Positions 41,774 through 51,015 of a stretch of 64,000 nt of DNA are shown here, one piece after another. The stretch spans positions 186,001 through 250,000 of the forward strand of contig CAKSEY010000001.1 in assembly GCA_934448295.1 (NCBI GenBank), given 5' to 3'. The notes below the pieces were generated by a model. The model was not told where the DNA came from and did not search any database. It saw only the letters and a list, made by a program, of their open reading frames with translations. The stretch's first letter is position 1. Each line of letters begins with the position of its first letter. A program made the translations under genes and the position numbers. The stretch comes from an uncultured Oscillospiraceae bacterium (GTDB lineage Bacteria > Bacillota > Clostridia > Oscillospirales > Ruminococcaceae).

Positions 41774-44170
41774 ATGAAATCTCCGTTTACTAAGGAGGAG
41801 CTGAGAAGACAGCTCGACGGCATACTCGAATTCGATTTCAGGACAGACGCGCAGAACGCGACCATCACACAGGTCTACCGCGCGCTTTCTTCGATCGTGG
41901 TAAACTACCTCAAGGAGAAGCGTCACAACTTCATGCACGACTGCAACTCCAAGGGCAGAAAGCAGGTTTATTACCTCTCCATGGAGTTCCTTATGGGACG
42001 CTCCCTCAAGACGAGCCTTTACAACCTCGGTATGCAGGACGCTGCCGCTGAGTGCCTCAAGGATATGGGCATAAAGATAGACAGCATATACGACGAGGAG
42101 CCGGACGCAGGTCTCGGCAACGGCGGTCTGGGCAGACTTGCAGCCTGCTACATGGACGGACTGGCTACCTGCGATTATCCCGCAACAGGCTATTCTATCC
42201 GCTATGAGTATGGTATCTTCAAGCAGAAGATCGTTGACGGCTGGCAGACTGAGCTTCCTGATAACTGGCTCCCCGGCGGCGGCGCATGGCTGGTTCCCGT
42301 TCCCGACCAGGCTATCGAGGTACACTTCGACGGCCAGATAAACGAGTACTGGGAGGACAACTACCACCACCTGGAGCACGTTAACTACACCACGGTAAAC
42401 GCTGTTCCCTATGATATGTACGTTTCCGGCTACGACAGCAAGGGCGTTTCCAAGCTGCGTCTGTGGAGCGCCGAGTCCATGTCCTTCGATATGAACAGCT
42501 TCAACACCGGCGACTATGCAAAGGCTATGGGTGCAAACAACATCGCCCACGCTATCTCCAAGGTACTTTATCCTAACGATAACCACCTCGAGGGCAAGGC
42601 TCTCCGTCTGCGCCAGCAGTACTTCATGTGCGCAGCCTCCGTCGGCGATATCGTAATGCGCCACATGAACGTATACGGCACGCTGGAGAACTTCCACGAG
42701 AAGGTCGCTATCCACATCAACGATACTCACCCCACCCTCGCTATCCCCGAGCTTATGAGAATACTGCTTGACGACTGCGGCTACGGCTGGGAGCAGGCAT
42801 GGCACATCGTTACCAACACCTTCGCTTACACCAACCACACCGTTATGGCAGAGGCGCTGGAGAAGTGGGATCAGAGCCTTGTTGAGAAGATACTCCCGAG
42901 AATTTACTCCATCATCTGCGAGATCAACCGCCGCTACTGCGAGGATCTGTTCAACAGGACCCAGGACAGCGACAGAGTTTCCAAGATGTCCATTATCCAG
43001 GACGGCAAGATCCACATGGCATACCTCTGCTGCGCTGCTTCCCACAGCGTAAACGGCGTTTCCAAGCTGCACAGCCAGATCATCAAGGACGACGTTTTCA
43101 GGCTCCAGTACCTGGACAGACCCTCCCAGTTCAAGAACGTTACCAACGGTATCGCTTACAGAAGATGGCTGCTCCAGAGCAATCAAGGTCTTACAGACCT
43201 GCTGTCCCAGTGCATCGGAGAGGGCTTCAAGAAGGACGCCGCAGAGCTTATCAAGTTCCAGGTATTCGCAAACGACAAGAACGTCCTCGAGCAGCTCGGC
43301 AAGATAAAGAAGCAGAACAAGCAGGCTTTCGCTGAGTATGTTGAAAAGACCTCCGGCACAAAGCTCAACCTTGACTCCATCTTCGACGTACAGGTAAAGC
43401 GCCTGCACGAATACAAGCGCCAGCAGCTCAACGCAATGAACATCATTGCCGACTACAACTACCTGCTCCAGAATCCGGACGCGGACTTCGTTCCCAAGAC
43501 CTATATCTTCGCTTCCAAGGCGGCTCCGGGCTACTACATCGCAAAGCAGATAATCAAGATGATCTGGTGCATCGGCGAGGAGATAAAGCACAACCCGAAG
43601 ATAAGGGAGAAGCTCAGCGTTGTATTCCTGGAGGATTACCGCGTTACCCTGTCCGAGATACTCATGCCCGCTGCCGAGGTCTCCGAGCAGATCTCCCTTG
43701 CTGGCACGGAGGCTTCCGGTACCGGCAACATGAAGCTCATGCTGAACGGTGCGCTGACCCTGGGCACCTACGACGGCGCTAACGTCGAGATACACGAGGC
43801 TGTCGGCACCGACAACATCTTCATCTTCGGCATGAGGACGCCCGAGGTCAACGAGCTGCGCATGAACGGCTACCATCCCGAGGATTATATCAACAACAGC
43901 CAGGTCATCAGCGACGTTATGCAGCGTATGTACAACGGCATAAACGGCGCAACCTTCGAGGAAGTTGCAAATTCCATCAGGAACAAGGACTTCTACATGG
44001 CTCTCGCGGACTTCGACAGCTACCGCGGAACACAGCACTACATCAGCGAGGTTTACAGAAACCAGCTCGACTGGAACAAGAAGTCGCTGTACAACATTGC
44101 CGGCGCAGGCAGATTCTCTGCCGACCGTGCAGTTACGGACTACGCAAGAGATATCTGGAACCTCAAGTGA
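41774..44170 (+). CDS. glgP: Glycogen/maltodextrin phosphorylase
   Basis: 798 residues (GT35). It releases glucose-1-phosphate from alpha-1,4-glucan. The PLP-binding Lys is in EASGTGNMKLMLNGALTLGT; DAGLGNGGLGRLAACY and KRLHEYKRQ are family signatures. The start at ATG 41774 is preferred because AAAGGGG at 41756-41762 lies upstream of it; an ATG at 41753 overlaps that site. Cytoplasmic. Followed by a terminator-like hairpin and a GH13 gene, making a storage-glucan breakdown pair. Confidence 0.95.
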   Translation: MKSPFTKEELRRQLDGILEFDFRTDAQNATITQVYRALSSIVVNYLKEKRHNFMHDCNSKGRKQVYYLSMEFLMGRSLKTSLYNLGMQDAAAECLKDMGIKIDSIYDEEPDAGLGNGGLGRLAACYMDGLATCDYPATGYSIRYEYGIFKQKIVDGWQTELPDNWLPGGGAWLVPVPDQAIEVHFDGQINEYWEDNYHHLEHVNYTTVNAVPYDMYVSGYDSKGVSKLRLWSAESMSFDMNSFNTGDYAKAMGANNIAHAISKVLYPNDNHLEGKALRLRQQYFMCAASVGDIVMRHMNVYGTLENFHEKVAIHINDTHPTLAIPELMRILLDDCGYGWEQAWHIVTNTFAYTNHTVMAEALEKWDQSLVEKILPRIYSIICEINRRYCEDLFNRTQDSDRVSKMSIIQDGKIHMAYLCCAASHSVNGVSKLHSQIIKDDVFRLQYLDRPSQFKNVTNGIAYRRWLLQSNQGLTDLLSQCIGEGFKKDAAELIKFQVFANDKNVLEQLGKIKKQNKQAFAEYVEKTSGTKLNLDSIFDVQVKRLHEYKRQQLNAMNIIADYNYLLQNPDADFVPKTYIFASKAAPGYYIAKQIIKMIWCIGEEIKHNPKIREKLSVVFLEDYRVTLSEILMPAAEVSEQISLAGTEASGTGNMKLMLNGALTLGTYDGANVEIHEAVGTDNIFIFGMRTPEVNELRMNGYHPEDYINNSQVISDVMQRMYNGINGATFEEVANSIRNKDFYMALADFDSYRGTQHYISEVYRNQLDWNKKSLYNIAGAGRFSADRAVTDYARDIWNLK

Positions 44171-44190
44171 TATCCGCATAGAATTTATCC

Positions 44191-44239
44191 GGGCGGCGCG
44201 CCGCGGCTTCTTGCCGCGGTTCAACCGCCTTTTTCCGTA
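44191..44239 (+). terminator. Terminator-like nested hairpin between glgP and the GH13 gene
   Basis: Outer stem GGCGG/CCGCC followed by TTTTT, with an inner CCGCGGC-TTCTT-GCCGCGG hairpin. It may separate or attenuate GH13 expression. Confidence 0.7.
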
Positions 44240-44262
44240 TTCTTTTAACTAAGGAGAATTCC

Positions 44263-46149
44263 ATGAGCTTACCCATTTTTGACTGCTTCGACCACAACTA
44301 CAAGCACCCGTTCGGCGCGCTGCGCAAGGGTCAGCCGAGTATCTTCAACGTGCGCTTCCCCAAGACACTGGCGATAAAGGATCTCACGCTGGTAATGTTC
44401 CGACCGGGCTACAAGGAGCGCTTCATCGGGCTGGACTTACAGGACGAGAGCGGCAGCGACAACATTTATTCCTGCTGCTTCACCCCGAACAACACCGGGC
44501 TGCACCACTACTACTTCACCTGCGTACTGGACGGCAGACGCCGCTACATCAAGCGCCGCGGCGCTTCCGAGGGTGTGTTCGAGGGAGAGGAGCTCTTCCA
44601 GCTCACAGTTTTTGACGAGAACCTCTACACCCCGCTGTTCATACGCGGCGGCATCATGTATCAGATATTCCCCGACCGCTTCTGCAAGAGCGGAAAGCCG
44701 CACGAGGGAGTTCCGCAGGACAGAATTATCCGCGACGACTGGTACGCTACGCCCTACTACAAGCCGGACGAAAAGGGAGTTGTACGCAACAACGACTACT
44801 TCGGCGGAGACCTCCAGGGCATAATCAAGAAGCTCCCCTACATCAAGAGCCTCGGCGCCACCGTTATCTATCTTAACCCTATCTTTGAGGCTCACGAGAA
44901 CCACCGCTACAACACCGCGAATTACGAGAAGATAGACCCCATGCTCGGCACGGAGGAGGATTTTAAGGAGCTCTGCGCCAAGGCGAAGGAAATGGGTATA
45001 AGCGTCATACTGGACGGCGTATTCTCGCACACCGGCGCGGATTCCATCTACTTCAACAAGTTCGGCAGATACGGCGACAGCACGGGAGCCTACCGCGACA
45101 GGAACAGCCCCTACTACCCGTGGTACAGCTTCACGGGCTACCCGGACAGATACGAGAGCTGGTGGGGCATAACCACCCTGCCGAACGTAAACGAGAACAA
45201 CCCTGATTACACCAACTACATCTGCGGCAAGGACGGGATCCTCCAGAAGTGGATAAAGCTCGGCGCGCAGGGCTGGCGGCTTGACGTTGCAGACGAGCTG
45301 CCGGACGAATTCCTGGACAACATCAACAAGGCTGTCAAGGGAATGGGCGGCGACAAGATAGTTTACGGCGAGGTCTGGGAGGACGCCTCCAACAAGGAGA
45401 GCTACGGCGTGCGCCGGCGCTATCTTAACGGAGGTCAGCTCGACAGCGTTATGAACTACCCGTTCAAGGAGGCTATCCTGAACTACGTCAAGTACGCGGA
45501 CGCAAAGGTATTCGTGGACAGCATAATGACGATACTCGACCACTATCCGAAGCCCGCGATAGATATGCTGATGAACTTCCTTTCCACCCACGACACGGAG
45601 CGTGCGCTGACCAGGCTCGCAGGCGACGAGATAGGCTGGAACGGCAAGGACTGGCAGGCTGAGCGCAGTCTTACAGGTCAACAGTATATGTACGGCATTT
45701 CACTGATGAAGTGCGCGATGGTGCTCCAGTTCTTCCTGCCGGGAATTCCGTCCGTGTACTACGGCGACGAGGCAGGCATGGAGGGCTACCGCGACCCGTT
45801 CAACCGCCGCTGCTATCCCTGGGGCAGAGAGAACCTCGACCTCATTGAGTTCACAAAGCAGCTTTCGGTTATCCGCAAGGGGACGCACGCGTTCGAGCAG
45901 GGCAGCATGATGTTCATTGAGTGCGACGACAACGTATGCGCATTCGCGCGCTACGACAAAATAACCCGCGAGGCGGCGATAATCTACCTCAACAAGAGCA
46001 CAAAGGGTCACACCTTTGAGATAGTCAACGACAAAACGGATATGTTCTACGATTTCGTCCCGGCGTTCGACCGCTACGGTCAGGGCATAAAGGACGGAAA
46101 GGTGCACGTTTCGCCGTTCGACTACGCTGTGGTTTACTGCAAGGTCTGA
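44263..46149 (+). CDS. GH13 alpha-amylase-family enzyme (neopullulanase-like, intracellular)
   Basis: 628 residues, no signal peptide. N-terminal beta-sandwich (1-110, CBM34-like), then the GH13 barrel: VIYLNPIFEAHENHRYNT, nucleophile Asp in GWRLDVADELP, acid/base Glu in VYGEVWEDAS, and the third Asp in LSTHDTERALTRL. It hydrolyses alpha-1,4 (possibly alpha-1,6) bonds in maltodextrins or limit dextrins. AAGGAG precedes the ATG. Placed after glgP, it probably trims branched glucan in the cytoplasm. Confidence 0.93.
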   Translation: MSLPIFDCFDHNYKHPFGALRKGQPSIFNVRFPKTLAIKDLTLVMFRPGYKERFIGLDLQDESGSDNIYSCCFTPNNTGLHHYYFTCVLDGRRRYIKRRGASEGVFEGEELFQLTVFDENLYTPLFIRGGIMYQIFPDRFCKSGKPHEGVPQDRIIRDDWYATPYYKPDEKGVVRNNDYFGGDLQGIIKKLPYIKSLGATVIYLNPIFEAHENHRYNTANYEKIDPMLGTEEDFKELCAKAKEMGISVILDGVFSHTGADSIYFNKFGRYGDSTGAYRDRNSPYYPWYSFTGYPDRYESWWGITTLPNVNENNPDYTNYICGKDGILQKWIKLGAQGWRLDVADELPDEFLDNINKAVKGMGGDKIVYGEVWEDASNKESYGVRRRYLNGGQLDSVMNYPFKEAILNYVKYADAKVFVDSIMTILDHYPKPAIDMLMNFLSTHDTERALTRLAGDEIGWNGKDWQAERSLTGQQYMYGISLMKCAMVLQFFLPGIPSVYYGDEAGMEGYRDPFNRRCYPWGRENLDLIEFTKQLSVIRKGTHAFEQGSMMFIECDDNVCAFARYDKITREAAIIYLNKSTKGHTFEIVNDKTDMFYDFVPAFDRYGQGIKDGKVHVSPFDYAVVYCKV

Positions 46150-46216
46150 CAGGATATGGCTTTTCCCGGCGGCTGTTGAAATTCAATATTTTTTGCAAAA
46201 AATGCTGCGCCCCTAC

Positions 46217-46245
46217 TTGATTTTTATCGGCATTTGTGCTATAAT
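46217..46245 (+). promoter_or_regulatory. tRNA-Ala promoter
   Basis: TTGATT (46217-46222), 17 bases, TATAAT (46240-46245), 12 bases before the tRNA. Confidence 0.85.
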
Positions 46246-46256
46246 TATCAGGTAAC

Positions 46257-46332
46257 GGGGGTGTAGCTCAGCTGGGAGAGCGCTTGCTTCGCATGTAAGA
46301 GGTCAGGGGTTCGAATCCCCCCATCTCCACCA
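46257..46332 (+). tRNA. tRNA-Ala (anticodon CGC)
   Basis: 76 bases with encoded CCA. The acceptor stem GGGGGTG/CATCTCC contains the G3:U70 pair that defines alanine. The anticodon loop TTCGCAT gives CGC, reading GCG. The T arm has GGTTCGAATCC. The base pair at the bottom of the T stem appears to be A:C, a small oddity. Confidence 0.95.
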
Positions 46333-46338
46333 AAAAAC

Positions 46339-46374
46339 GAAAGAACCGCATTGCAGTGCGGTTCTTTTATTTTT
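46339..46374 (+). terminator. Terminator after tRNA-Ala
   Basis: A 10-bp stem AAGAACCGCA/TGCGGTTCTT followed by TTATTTTT. Confidence 0.9.
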
Positions 46375-46651
46375 ATCCCCGAAAAATTCCCGAATTATTG
46401 TGAAAAACGAAAATTCCCCGAAGCCAACTCCCCGGGGACAACCATTATTCAGTTTTCACAAATTTTAGCCGCAAACAACTGCAATTCTGCCCGGCGCACC
46501 CTGAAAACCGTCGAAAAATATGCTATCATAATAACCGAGGGGGTTTCCCAAAATCCGCCCCTCTTTGCACAGGAGATTTTGCGTATTCAACTGTGTTTGC
46601 CTATATTACTCAGCCGCCCCTGACTTCCTTTCCGGGACGGCGCTTTTCTGC

Positions 46652-46686
46652 AAAAAAACGTCCCGGAAGCTCGAAACTCCGGGACG
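46652..46686 (-). terminator. Terminator of the candidate RNA
   Basis: A 9-bp perfect stem CGTCCCGGA/TCCGGGACG followed on the minus strand by seven T. A further CCGGGACG at 46632-46639 could pair with the same CGTCCCGG, giving an alternative fold. Confidence 0.9.
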
Positions 46687-46850
46687 CTCAGAGAGATGAA
46701 GAACCCTTTTACGGGTAGCAAGTAACAAGCTTTCGCAGGTGTCAGACCGTACTTGCGTCTTTAGACGCGCTAGAAAATAGCCTTTTAGGCGTTATCTGTA
46801 AAGCCAGCGGTTATTGTCTGTTTTTACTGGGGGTGTCCATTTGGTTTTTT
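46652..46850 (-). ncRNA. Candidate structured non-coding RNA (family not identified)
   Basis: About 190 bases on the minus strand between a -10/-35-like site (46856-46884) and a strong terminator (46652-46686). It contains GCC-TAAAA-GGC, GCGTC-TAAA-GACGC, a 7-bp GCAAGTA/TACTTGC stem closing a multi-loop, and ACCC-GTAAAA-GGGT. Unpaired A-rich and C-rich stretches follow the 5' end. No reading frame fits. It is not tmRNA, RNase P RNA or SRP RNA by eye; 6S or raiA-type RNA should be tested. It could also be a long 3' UTR of the coiled-coil gene. The 46375-46650 stretch shows no gene. Confidence 0.6.
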
Positions 46851-46855
46851 ACAGG

Positions 46856-46884
46856 AGTATGCTGAATATAGCGAAGCGTAGCAA
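46856..46884 (-). promoter_or_regulatory. Possible promoter of the candidate RNA
   Basis: On the minus strand TTGCTA (46879-46884), 17 bases, CATACT (46856-46861). The -10 is weak, so this is only suggestive. Confidence 0.4.
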
Positions 46885-46902
46885 AATCAGCGTTTCCCTA
46901 GG

Positions 46903-47436
46903 TTACTTCCTCTGCTGTGGCTGACCCTGCTGCGGAGCCGCCTGCGCCTGCTGGGGCTGTCCGGGCTGCTGCGGCTTCTGGAGCTGGCTGCCGCTGGCGA
47001 GGGTCTTTCTTGCAATGCGGATCTCGTTCACGTCCTTCACCATCAGTTCCTCTACCCGGGAGAGCATTTTGTCCGTGAAATCCTGGGTGTAGTTGCGGAT
47101 AACGTTGGAGCGCTGCTGGGCGTTGTTTATCTCCTCGGTGGCGCGGCGGCGCGCTTCCTGGAGGATAGTGTTGGAGTTTATCAGTTCCTCACGCTGCTTT
47201 TCGGCGGTGGTGATTATGCTCTCCGCCTCCTTTTTCGCCTCGCTGATTATACGGTTCTTGTCCGCGACGATGTTCTGCGCCTGCTGGATCTCCCGGGGCA
47301 GTACAAGGCGCATTTCGGTGGCTATCTCGTCGATCTGGGAGGCGTCGACAAGGCTCTTTTTGCTCAGCGGAACTGGCGCCGCCTTCCTCACGATCTCGTC
47401 AAGCATTGAAATAAGATCTAACAGACTGTACTCCAT
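46903..47436 (-). CDS. Coiled-coil cytoplasmic protein with Gln/Pro-rich tail
   Basis: 177 residues: a short N-terminal helix (MEYSLLDLISMLDEIV), a long charged coiled coil (about 45-140, resembling DivIVA- or ATP-synthase-b-like helices: AKKEAESIITTAEKQREEL), and a low-complexity Gln/Pro/Ala tail. No catalytic motif. Similar proteins occur beside coaD and rsmD in Clostridia. GAAAGGA lies upstream of the ATG. A role in cell division or envelope organisation is conceivable but not shown. Confidence 0.8.
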   Translation of the reverse strand: MEYSLLDLISMLDEIVRKAAPVPLSKKSLVDASQIDEIATEMRLVLPREIQQAQNIVADKNRIISEAKKEAESIITTAEKQREELINSNTILQEARRRATEEINNAQQRSNVIRNYTQDFTDKMLSRVEELMVKDVNEIRIARKTLASGSQLQKPQQPGQPQQAQAAPQQGQPQQRK

Positions 47437-47469
47437 GATATAAAATTCCTTTCTGAAATTATGACCTGA

Positions 47470-47997
47470 TTATTTCTGATATTTCTTTTTCGCAAGCTCC
47501 CTTGCCGCGTCAAAGTCCTGCGTCAGCCGGGTGCGTATCTTCTCGTGTATGCAGGCGGGAACGTATTTGCTGAGGTCTCCCGAAAACATAGCCACCTGCT
47601 TCACCATGCTGGAGGAAACGAACGTGGTTTTCAGGCTCGCGGGAATAAACACGGTCTCAGCGCGGGGATTCAAGTCCTTGTTGGTGTGCGCCATCTGGAA
47701 TTCATATTCGAAGTCAGATGTAGCGCGCAGCCCCTTTACTATAACGTCCACGTCCTGCCGCTGGTTGAAGTAGTCCGCGAGGAGTCCCTCGAAGCTTGCT
47801 ATCTCAACGTTCGGGATATCCTTTGTGGCTTCCGTCAGGAATTCGCAGCGCTCCTTCATGCTGAAGCTGTATGTTTTCAGCGGGTTGATAAGTACAACGA
47901 CCACCAGCTTGTCGAACATCTTCGAGGCGCGCTGGATTATGTCGAGGTGCCCGTTTGTAACCGGGTCGAAGCTTCCCGGATATATCGCCGTTTTCAT
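47470..47997 (-). CDS. coaD: Phosphopantetheine adenylyltransferase
   Basis: 175 residues. It makes dephospho-CoA from pantetheine phosphate and ATP. Nucleotidyltransferase signature MKTAIYPGSFDPVTNGHLDII with TNGH, and later the IPASLKTTFVSSSMVKQ block. The start is ATG 47997, with AGGAGGG 9 bases upstream; the longer frame to 48108 would run through the rsmD gene. Overlaps the rsmD stop by 4 bases. Confidence 0.96.
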   Translation of the reverse strand: MKTAIYPGSFDPVTNGHLDIIQRASKMFDKLVVVVLINPLKTYSFSMKERCEFLTEATKDIPNVEIASFEGLLADYFNQRQDVDVIVKGLRATSDFEYEFQMAHTNKDLNPRAETVFIPASLKTTFVSSSMVKQVAMFSGDLSKYVPACIHEKIRTRLTQDFDAARELAKKKYQK

Positions 47998-48557
47998 TCC
48001 TCGGGTCCCTCCTCTTCGGGCTTCGGGCGGTAGATCGTGACGGAGGTGCGCGAGTGCCTGAGCTGCTTTGCTATCTGGAATCTGCCTATCTCCCGGGGGA
48101 GTACGCATTCCTTTTCGTGCTCGCAGATTATCACTCCGTTTTCAGACATTTTCTCCACCAGGATCGGCAGCGCTTTCTGTATTATCTTGTAGTTATACGG
48201 CGGGTCGAGCAGCGCTATATCGAACACCGCCCGGGTGCTTTTCAGAAACGCGGAGAACGGCATATTGACTACCCGCGCGTTTTCCTCCAGCCCGGTGGAC
48301 TTCAGGTTGTCGCGCACCGCCTTGATGGATACCGCCGCGCTGTCAACGAAATACGCTTCCCTCGCGCCGCGGCTGAGCGCCTCAATGCCGAGCTGACCGC
48401 TCCCTGCGAACAGGTCGAGCACCGTCCTGCCCTCTATTTCAAACTGGATCGCGCTGAATATCGCTTCCTTAACGCCGTCTGTCGTCGGGCGGACTACCTC
48501 CGTGCCCTCGACGGTGACAAGCTTTCTTCCGCGCGCTGTTCCGGTGATAACTCTCAT
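47994..48557 (-). CDS. rsmD: 16S rRNA (guanine966-N2)-methyltransferase
   Basis: 187 residues. Start MRVITGTARGRKL, SAM-binding VLDLFAGSGQLGIEALSRGA and catalytic LLDPPYN, all characteristic of RsmD. AGGAG precedes the ATG. The gene sits between uvrC and coaD; the rsmD-coaD pair is a common arrangement. Confidence 0.96.
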   Translation of the reverse strand: MRVITGTARGRKLVTVEGTEVVRPTTDGVKEAIFSAIQFEIEGRTVLDLFAGSGQLGIEALSRGAREAYFVDSAAVSIKAVRDNLKSTGLEENARVVNMPFSAFLKSTRAVFDIALLDPPYNYKIIQKALPILVEKMSENGVIICEHEKECVLPREIGRFQIAKQLRHSRTSVTIYRPKPEEEGPEE

Positions 48558-48577
48558 AAAATCTCCTGTAATAAGGC

Positions 48578-50401
48578 TCAGAATCGCTCCTGAATGAAGC
48601 TGTAAAGCTCCTGCGCCTTTTCTGTGCTTATTTTAGCCGCCGCCCGGAGCTCCTCCGGGGAGGCTTTCTTCATTTCCTGCTTGGTCTTGAACGCTTTCAT
48701 CAGCGCCTGCGCCTTTGCCGTGCCTATTCCGGGCACCTCCGTGAGCTCCAGCTCGTAGGTTTTCTGCTTGTGCTTTACCCGCTGGAACGTGATGGAATAG
48801 CGGTGCACCTCGTCCTGGATATTCGTCAGCAGCTTGAAAAGCGGCTTGTTGGCGCTTATCTGTATCTCGCCGCCCTCCTTCGCTATCGCGCGGGTGCGGT
48901 GCTTGCTGTCCTTGACAAGCCCGAACAGCGGGACGTTTATCCCCATCTCGTCGAACACCTGAGCCACAGCCGCCACATGACCCTCGCCGCCGTCAAGGAG
49001 TATCAGGTCGGGCAGGGGGGAGAAGCCCTCGTCCCCGTCAAGGTAGCGCTGCATTCTGCGGCGCAGGACTTCCTGCATACTTGCGTAGTCGTTTATTCCC
49101 ACCACGTCCTTGATGTTGAAGCGCCGGTAGCCCGGCTTGAACGGCCGTCCGTTGCGGTAGACTATCATGCCGCCCACGCGCCCGGTCTCGCCGAAGTTGG
49201 ACATATCGTAGCTCTCAATGATGAGCGGTATCTTGTCCAGATGGAGCAGGTCGCGGAGATCCTCCAGCGAGTTTATCTCCTTTGCCGTCCTGCCTACGCG
49301 CAGGGCGAGGTATTCGCTGGCGTTGTTCTTCGCCAGGACTATCTGCGAAAGCCCGTTTCCGCGCTGGGGAACGACGAATTTCACCGCGTGCCCCGCCTTT
49401 TCCCGCAGGAGCTGGGTGACAAGCTCCATGTCCTCGAATTCCTCGTCGATGTATATTTCCTTCGGGATATCCTCCCGGTCGGGGTAGTAGCTCAGCAGGA
49501 AATCCCGCCGCATTGCGCCGGGGTCGTACTCGTCGCCGATGAAGAAATTCTCCTTGTCTATGAGCCTGCCGCCGCGGTATTTCACCACTGCAACGCTGGC
49601 AAGGCTGACGTTCTGCGCAAGGGCGACGATGTCGTAGTCCTCGGTCTTGTAGTCGAAGATCTTCTGCGAGTTTTTCAGCCGCGCTATCGCCTGGATACGG
49701 TCGCGGAGCTTCGCGGCTTTTTCGAATTCCAGGTTTTCTGCGGCTTCGTTCATTTCCTCGGTGAGCTGCTCGACTGACTTCTGGCTTCCGGTTTTAAGGT
49801 ATTCCAGAGCCTCGTCAACTATCTTGCGGTATTCCTCGGAGGATATCTTTCCGCGGCACACGCCCATGCACTTCTTGATGTGCATATTCAGACAGGGGCG
49901 CTCCTTGCCTATATCCATCGGGAAGCGGCGGTTACAGGTGGGCAGCATGAAGATGGTGTTTGCCTCCTCCACTGCCTGCTTCACCGTGAATCCGCTGGTG
50001 AACGGCCCGAGATAATCCGCGTTGGGGTCGTTGGTGTTCAGCGCGTAGGAGATCCGGGGGTACGCGCCCTTTGAAATTTTGATATAGTTGTAGCCCTTGT
50101 CGTCCTTCAGCAGAATGTTGTATTTCGGCTTGTGGAGCTTTATCAGGCTGCATTCCAGCACAAGTGCGTCAAGCTCGCTGGGGCAGACGATGAAGTCGAA
50201 GTCCGCGATGTTGTCTATTAGCTTCAGCGTTTTCGCGTTGTGGTTCGAATCGTGCCGGAAATAGGAGGTGACGCGGTTTTTCAGCGCCTTCGCCTTGCCG
50301 ACATAGATTATCTTTCCGGTGCCGTCCTTCATGAGATACACCCCGGGGCTGAGCGAAAGACGGTTCGCCTTGTCGCGCAGATATTCTATATTCTTGTTCA
50401 T
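48578..50401 (-). CDS. uvrC: Excinuclease ABC subunit C
   Basis: 607 residues. GIY-YIG nuclease domain at the N terminus (SPGVYLMKDGTGKIIYVGKA), UVR motif in the middle (EMNEAAENLEFEKAAKLRDR), RNase H-like second nuclease domain (IESYDMSNFGE; LILLDGGEGHV) and C-terminal helix-hairpin-helix (VPGIGTAKAQALMKAF). It makes both incisions in nucleotide excision repair. AGGAGG precedes ATG 50401. Heads the uvrC-rsmD-coaD unit. Confidence 0.97.
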   Translation of the reverse strand: MNKNIEYLRDKANRLSLSPGVYLMKDGTGKIIYVGKAKALKNRVTSYFRHDSNHNAKTLKLIDNIADFDFIVCPSELDALVLECSLIKLHKPKYNILLKDDKGYNYIKISKGAYPRISYALNTNDPNADYLGPFTSGFTVKQAVEEANTIFMLPTCNRRFPMDIGKERPCLNMHIKKCMGVCRGKISSEEYRKIVDEALEYLKTGSQKSVEQLTEEMNEAAENLEFEKAAKLRDRIQAIARLKNSQKIFDYKTEDYDIVALAQNVSLASVAVVKYRGGRLIDKENFFIGDEYDPGAMRRDFLLSYYPDREDIPKEIYIDEEFEDMELVTQLLREKAGHAVKFVVPQRGNGLSQIVLAKNNASEYLALRVGRTAKEINSLEDLRDLLHLDKIPLIIESYDMSNFGETGRVGGMIVYRNGRPFKPGYRRFNIKDVVGINDYASMQEVLRRRMQRYLDGDEGFSPLPDLILLDGGEGHVAAVAQVFDEMGINVPLFGLVKDSKHRTRAIAKEGGEIQISANKPLFKLLTNIQDEVHRYSITFQRVKHKQKTYELELTEVPGIGTAKAQALMKAFKTKQEMKKASPEELRAAAKISTEKAQELYSFIQERF

Positions 50402-50556
50402 GGCTCGCCTCCTGCTTATACATTAACTATTGTATCATTTTTTCATGAAAAATACAAGTGCTGACGTAAACTTTTTTTGCAAAATGCAATAAAGCGAATA
50501 AATGGCGTGTACTGCGGCATACTACCTCCAGAAATAATTGTTGCAGGAGGTACAAT

Positions 50557-50874
50557 ATGTCGTTTTATGGAAAACTGACCAGCGGACTTATGGCGCTGAC
50601 CCTGCTGGGTGGCGGCGCCGCCTATGTGGCTTCGGCGGCGGGGGACGTGCTGAATGCGGCGGAGCAGACCGCGGCGGAGCTTTCCTGCTATGTCGTGAAA
50701 GAATACGACGGCGGGGCGGCTCTCTTCAAAGACGGCAGCGACGAGCCGCTGGCGGTGTACTCTCTCCCGGCGGAGGAGCTCAACCCTGCGGATATGGAGC
50801 TCCTGCGCGAGGGGATACGCCTGCGCGGGCTTTCCGAGGTCAGCAGGCTGCTGGAGGACTTAGGGATAGAATAA
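50557..50874 (+). CDS. Small exported hypothetical protein
   Basis: 105 residues with a signal peptide or N-terminal membrane helix (LTSGLMALTLLGGGAAYVASA). The remainder has a pattern like the BofC C-terminal domain: VVKEYDGGAALFKDGSDEPL, then a YSLPAEELNPADMELLREGI helix. That resemblance is weak. AGGAGG lies 7 bases before the ATG. Single gene with its own terminator. Confidence 0.8.
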   Translation: MSFYGKLTSGLMALTLLGGGAAYVASAAGDVLNAAEQTAAELSCYVVKEYDGGAALFKDGSDEPLAVYSLPAEELNPADMELLREGIRLRGLSEVSRLLEDLGIE

Positions 50875-50875
50875 G

Positions 50876-50905
50876 CCAAAAGGAGGGGCACACCCTCCTT
50901 TTGTT
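50876..50905. terminator. Bidirectional terminator after the small exported protein
   Basis: AAAAGGAGGG-GCACA-CCCTCCTTTTG, 10-bp stem. Confidence 0.88.
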
Positions 50906-50986
50906 CAAATTAACCAGTTTTTGTGCCTGATTCTTGTTTTTAAAGTAAAATTCCTAAACAAAAAAATATGTTATCGTTTTCAGCCC

Positions 50987-51015
50987 TTGTAATTCTTCCG
51001 GCAATATTGTATACT
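50987..51015 (+). promoter_or_regulatory. Cellobiose phosphorylase promoter
   Basis: TTGTAA (50987-50992), 17 bases, TATACT (51010-51015). The 105-base leader has a GAGGGAGC/GCTCCCTC hairpin (about 51073-51091). Confidence 0.8.

Noticed and set aside
41657..44224. 855-codon open frame opposite glgP (minus strand)
   Set aside because: Mirror frame of the glycogen phosphorylase gene; low-complexity Val/Leu-rich translation without domains.
46351..46623. 90-codon frame after tRNA-Ala
   Set aside because: Begins inside the tRNA terminator, has no ribosome binding site and no protein-like pattern.
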